DNA of 64,000 nt. Origin: an uncultured Prevotellaceae bacterium. Lineage in GTDB: Bacteria; Bacteroidota; Bacteroidia; Bacteroidales; Muribaculaceae. Shown one piece after another: positions 60,783 through 64,000 of this stretch. Position 1 is the stretch's first letter, and every line of letters starts with the position of its first letter. The DNA lies in NCBI GenBank assembly GCA_900318535.1, contig ONKU01000006.1:1-64000 (forward strand), written 5' to 3'. The notes under the pieces are model-generated. The model made no database searches. It was not told the origin of the DNA and worked only from the letters and a program-made list of their open reading frames with translations. Made by a program: the position numbers and the translations under genes.

Positions 60783-61447
60783 AACGGGGAAGTATACACA
60801 ATGCGACCGAGATGGTGGACCTCATCCAGCAGGTGGGGTTCCTGCCGCTGCTGTATAGCGGCATCGGTGGATTCTCGGCCGAGGAAGTGGTGGACAGCGA
60901 CTGCCGCTATGTGGTCTATGACGACGGTGGCTGGGACTGGCCCATGTGGAAGTGGAAAGGCCCCATCGTGACCGAAGGGAACTGCGTGTACGGCAAGTTC
61001 TACGACAAGAAAGCAGGCTACATCAGCATGGACTGGTGGCCCGACTTCATGAACTGGCGCCGCCATGCCTACCCTGCCCCGCCCGAGGGTTCCATTGAGG
61101 AATCCATCGTGTTAACCCTGCGCGAGCACGGCAGTCTCATCACCCGCGAGCTGCGGGCCGCTTGCGGCTTCACGGGCGCCAAAATGCGCAGCCGCTTCGA
61201 CGGCTATATCACCCGCTTGCAGATGGCATGCCGCATCGTCACCCAGGACTTCGTGTATCCGCGTGACAAGCACGGCAAGGAATACGGCTGGGGATGGGCG
61301 TTGCTCACCACACCCGAGCAACTGCTGGGCAAGGAGGCCTGCCAGTGTGAGCGCACGCCCGAGGAATCGCTGGAACGCATCATCGGCCACTTGAAACGCA
61401 TCCTGCCCCGCGCCAGCGAGCGAGAGATCATGAAACTCATCAAATAA
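60779..61447 (+). CDS. Putative AlkZ-related/winged-helix protein
   Basis: The 222-residue protein has a distinctive N-terminal part with FLPLLYSGIGGFSAEE and WDWPMWKWKGPI, and a C-terminal helical part with a winged-helix-like LREHGSLITRELRAACGF. This resembles proteins annotated as AlkZ-related in the phylum, but lacks the complete AlkZ domain. ATG 60779 is used because the longer frame overlaps the transporter. The assignment is uncertain; it may be an unrelated DNA-binding protein. Confidence 0.6.
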   Translation: MKRGSIHNATEMVDLIQQVGFLPLLYSGIGGFSAEEVVDSDCRYVVYDDGGWDWPMWKWKGPIVTEGNCVYGKFYDKKAGYISMDWWPDFMNWRRHAYPAPPEGSIEESIVLTLREHGSLITRELRAACGFTGAKMRSRFDGYITRLQMACRIVTQDFVYPRDKHGKEYGWGWALLTTPEQLLGKEACQCERTPEESLERIIGHLKRILPRASEREIMKLIK

Positions 61448-61462
61448 AACGATAATATCATT

Positions 61463-61831
61463 ATGAAAAGAATTCTTATCGCATTGGCCCTGCTCATGGC
61501 GGTTGTAGCCGTTCAGGCGCAAAAGATCAGCTACATCGAGACGACAAGTTCATGGCACTACGTCTATGACGAGAAGGGCAAGAAGGTGTACACCTTCAGC
61601 ACTTCACAGGGCGAAGTGGTCGCCTACAGCGAGTCGTTCTACATCGTGAAGAACGGCAGTTGGTATTACACCTGCAATGCCAAGGGCAAAAAGCTGCACA
61701 CTTTCTCGGTGAGCAATGTGGGCGAAGTGCTCTCGGCAACAGGCGACACGTTCACCAGCCGCAAGGGCAGCTGGATCTACACCTGGGACAAGAACGGCAA
61801 GAAGCTCGCCACCCGATACAGCCAGCACTAG
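61463..61831 (+). CDS. Secreted small repeat protein
   Basis: The 122-residue protein has a signal peptide (about 1-20, ending VQAQ) and 2.5 repeats of ~37 residues: SSWHYVYDEKGKKVYTFS, GSWYYTCNAKGKKLHTFS, GSWIYTWDKNGKKLATR. The repeats look like short beta-hairpin units, perhaps a small beta-propeller or sheet. No family name is recognised. It follows the previous gene by 15 bp. Confidence 0.7.
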   Translation: MKRILIALALLMAVVAVQAQKISYIETTSSWHYVYDEKGKKVYTFSTSQGEVVAYSESFYIVKNGSWYYTCNAKGKKLHTFSVSNVGEVLSATGDTFTSRKGSWIYTWDKNGKKLATRYSQH

Positions 61832-61870
61832 AAGGCGGCACACCCTCTAACAACTCTTAACACCAAAAAC

Positions 61871-61901
61871 TTGCATAATTCAAGGATTTTTCCTAGTTTT
61901 G
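61871..61901 (+). promoter_or_regulatory. Promoter of sbcDC
   Basis: TTG (61871-61873), 20 bases, TAGTTTTG (61894-61901). The leader to the ATG is about 75 bases. Confidence 0.6.
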
Positions 61902-61980
61902 TGCTACCAAATCATTTTCCATCAAGAGGAAAAGCAGTATGAAGCATTGTTCAACCAAACTAAAGTAAACTGTACCATTC

Positions 61981-63183
61981 ATGTTCACATTTATCCACAC
62001 GAGTGACTGGCATTTGGGCCAGAACTTCTACGGCTACGACCGTAGCGAGGAGCAGCACGATTTCCTGAGCCAGTTGGCCGACATCGTGCGTAAACACACG
62101 CCCGATGCGCTGCTGGTCAGCGGCGACATCTTCCACACGGCAGCGCCCTCCAATGCTGCCTTCAACCTGTATGTCAACGCCATGCTTGACATCCACAAGG
62201 CATGCCCCACCATGGCAATTATCGTGATTGCGGGCAACCACGACAGCGCCTCACGCCTGGACAGCGACAAACGCCTGTGGCAACTGGCCAATGTCCATGT
62301 GCTGGGCGGCATCGCGCGCGACAAGAACTGCAACGCCGATTTGGACCAGCACATCATCAAGGTGGGCGACAGGGCCATTGTCGCTGCCGTGCCGTTTGCC
62401 TACCCCGCAAGTTTCCCGTTGACAGCGGGAGCGGCCGACATCAGCCGCGACCAGCGCCAGCAGGCCTATTTCCAGGCCCTGCTCGACCGCGCGAATGAGC
62501 TTAACAGCGATGGGCTGCCTGTTGTGCTCATGGCGCATCTGGCCGTCAACAACAGCGATTTTACGGGTCACGACCGCAACATGACGATGGAATGTGTAGA
62601 GCTGGACACCTTGGGCAACGGATATGACTACGCCGCCCTGGGACACATCCACCGCCCCCAAGACGTGAGCGGGCGCGCCCGCTACTGCGGCACTCCCGTG
62701 CCCGTGAGCTTTGACGAGCAGTGCGAGCACTCGGTGAGCATTGTCGAGATTGATGCCCATGGCAGCATGCCCCGCATCGAAACCAAAACCATCAAGAATC
62801 CCAAGCCGTTGCACACCATCCCGCCGCACGAGCCAGCATCGTTTGATGACACCATACAACTGCTGCAGGCGCTCAACCCTAACGAGCGTTCTTACATCCG
62901 CCTCAACGTCAAGGTGGACCATTACCTGCCCGTGGGTGCCCAGGAGCAGGCAATCACGGCCATCAAGGACAAGCACTGCCGTTTCTGCGAAATCAGGAAG
63001 ACATCCACTACAGCCGTAGCACGGCGCGAGCGTCAAATGACGATTGAGGAATTCAACGCCAAACAGCCCATCGACATTGCTGACCAGTACTTTATCGACA
63101 CGTTCGGCGAACCCATGACTGAGGAGCAGCGCAACATGTTCAATCATATTTATCAATTAGTCCAGGAGGCGAACAGACAATGA
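61981..63183 (+). CDS. sbcD: Exonuclease SbcCD subunit D
   Basis: The 400-residue protein has the Mre11/SbcD metallophosphoesterase motifs in order: TSDWHLG (D9, H11), GDIFH (D49), GNHD (N86, H87), a His in MAHLAVN, and GHIH. It acts as the nuclease half of the SbcCD complex, which opens DNA hairpins and blocked ends. The stop overlaps the sbcC start (ATGA), so the two subunits are translationally coupled. Length is typical. Confidence 0.93.
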   Translation: MFTFIHTSDWHLGQNFYGYDRSEEQHDFLSQLADIVRKHTPDALLVSGDIFHTAAPSNAAFNLYVNAMLDIHKACPTMAIIVIAGNHDSASRLDSDKRLWQLANVHVLGGIARDKNCNADLDQHIIKVGDRAIVAAVPFAYPASFPLTAGAADISRDQRQQAYFQALLDRANELNSDGLPVVLMAHLAVNNSDFTGHDRNMTMECVELDTLGNGYDYAALGHIHRPQDVSGRARYCGTPVPVSFDEQCEHSVSIVEIDAHGSMPRIETKTIKNPKPLHTIPPHEPASFDDTIQLLQALNPNERSYIRLNVKVDHYLPVGAQEQAITAIKDKHCRFCEIRKTSTTAVARRERQMTIEEFNAKQPIDIADQYFIDTFGEPMTEEQRNMFNHIYQLVQEANRQ

Positions 63184-64000
63184 AACTCAAAAAACTCACA
63201 ATCGACAATATCGCATCCATCGAGCATGCCGTCATCGACTTTGATGCCGCACCGCTGGCCGACGAGCATCTGTTCCTGATCTCCGGAGAAACGGGGTCGG
63301 GCAAATCCACCATCATCGACTGCATCTGCCTGGCCCTGTATGGCAACACGCCGCGCCTGAATGCCGCCAAGGGTGCAGACTACTCCAGCAGCCGCACTGA
63401 GGGCGAGAACGAGGAAAGCCTCAGGACCAACGACGTGAGGCAGCTGCTGCGCCGCGGGGCCGTCAGTGCCGATGTTGAGCTGACCTTTGACGATAACGAC
63501 GGCATCCCCTACAAGGCCACATGGCACGTGCACCGCTCACGCAACAAGGTGAATGGCGCTATCCAAAAGCCCGTACGCGTGATCATGACCGACGAGGGTG
63601 CGCCCAAGCACAGCCACTACAGCAAAATCAAAGAGATTGAAAAGTTTGTCAAGGAGACTATCGGGCTGGACATGAAGGAGTTCTTCCGCACAGTCGTGCT
63701 CGCTCAAGGCAAATTTGCCGAGTTCCTGAACAGCGACGATGACGAGAAAGCCGACCTGCTCGAGAAGATGACCGGCACCGATATCTATGCCAAAATCGGC
63801 AAACAGATTTATGAGACCTGTAAGGAAAAGCAGAATGAGCGCGACAGGCTGAAAGACCTGCTGCAGAACATCACACTCCTGGACGAGACGGCAAAGGCAG
63901 AAATCACCGATGAAATCGCTGCTTTCAAGGCAAAAATGGGTGAAGCGCAACAGCAACACGACGGCGCCAAGAAAATGACCGACTGGCTCAACGAGAAAGC
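63180..64000 (+). CDS. sbcC: Exonuclease SbcCD subunit C, partial (runs off the window)
   Basis: The first ~273 residues are present. Seen: Walker A GETGSGKST (36-44), the Q-loop region VVLAQGKFAEFL, and the start of the long coiled coil (EKQNERDRLKDLLQNI). SbcC is the SMC-like ATPase partner of SbcD. The gene is open at the window end, without any sign of truncation. Confidence 0.92.
   Translation, partial: MKLKKLTIDNIASIEHAVIDFDAAPLADEHLFLISGETGSGKSTIIDCICLALYGNTPRLNAAKGADYSSSRTEGENEESLRTNDVRQLLRRGAVSADVELTFDDNDGIPYKATWHVHRSRNKVNGAIQKPVRVIMTDEGAPKHSHYSKIKEIEKFVKETIGLDMKEFFRTVVLAQGKFAEFLNSDDDEKADLLEKMTGTDIYAKIGKQIYETCKEKQNERDRLKDLLQNITLLDETAKAEITDEIAAFKAKMGEAQQQHDGAKKMTDWLNEK

Noticed and set aside
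1-64000. tRNA, rRNA, transposase or prophage genes
   Set aside because: I looked for tRNA T-arm patterns, rRNA-like tracts, transposase DDE motifs and phage structural genes and found none that are convincing. XerD (34117) and the S24 repressor are not accompanied by phage genes.

Overview
The window looks like a chromosomal segment from a gut-type member of the order Bacteroidales (Prevotella or Muribaculaceae-like). The evidence is the Bacteroidetes promoter signature (a -7 box TAnnTTTG with TTG or TTTG about 19-21 bases upstream) before many genes, AT-rich untranslated leaders without strong Shine-Dalgarno sites, BspA-type leucine-rich repeats, FISUMP-domain lipoproteins, CotH/dockerin proteins, an SSS-family symporter beside NamZ, and the Bacteroidetes dispersed palindrome GAGACGC..GCGTCTC. 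No rRNA, tRNA, insertion sequence or CRISPR array was found. The assignment to a genus is inference.

Layout. 0-2.6 kb: an AT-richer SDR plus acyl-CoA-ligase pair. 2.7-5.4 kb: a secreted GH109-like glycosidase followed by an N-acetylhexosamine-kinase-like enzyme. 5.6-7.0 kb: an ECF sigma factor between two small membrane proteins. 7.2-11.4 kb (minus strand): a run of redox and DNA-alkylation-repair genes (two nitroreductases, AlkZ-like, DUF4298, PNPOx-like, AlkD-like, MmcQ/YjbR). 11.5-12.6 kb: an ATPase/nuclease of the DUF4143 type with 32-bp iterons upstream. 12.9-16.2 kb: a Tricorn-type S41 protease. 16.2-19.1 kb: a two-gene EcoRI-type methylase plus DUF262/HNH nuclease cassette, preceded by an elaborately folded RNA leader and bracketed by two ~108-bp near-identical repeats. 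19.4-27 kb: envelope and metabolic genes (FISUMP lipoprotein, Zn-phospholipase-like, GDPD, esterase, UraA, acetyltransferase).

27.2-35 kb: a peptidoglycan-salvage-like operon (NamZ lipoprotein, SSS symporter, WYL regulator, two tandem beta-lactamase-fold hydrolases) followed by xerD. 35-36.5 kb: a second ATPase/nuclease (DUF234 type) with its own upstream repeats. 36.8-47.7 kb: three secreted proteins ending in dockerin-type calcium modules (CotH, BspA-LRR, internalin-like LRR) around a membrane-bound TPR-AraC regulator; the last gene has a frameshifted extra half-dockerin behind its stop. 48-64 kb: mostly housekeeping and small metabolic genes (FAD/Fe-S oxidoreductase, flavin reductase, DUF6056, frr, GT2, M16 protease, S24 repressor, thioesterase, thioredoxin, carbonic anhydrase, transporter, sbcD and the start of sbcC, which runs off the window).

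The most unusual points are: the RNA-led methylase/HNH cassette with mutually exclusive helices and a hairpin ending just before the methylase start codon; strictly 7-bp tandem micro-repeats at at least seven gene junctions; a dispersed palindrome inserted in frame in a coding gene; iterated repeats upstream of both ATPase/nuclease genes; and the broken dockerin tail.
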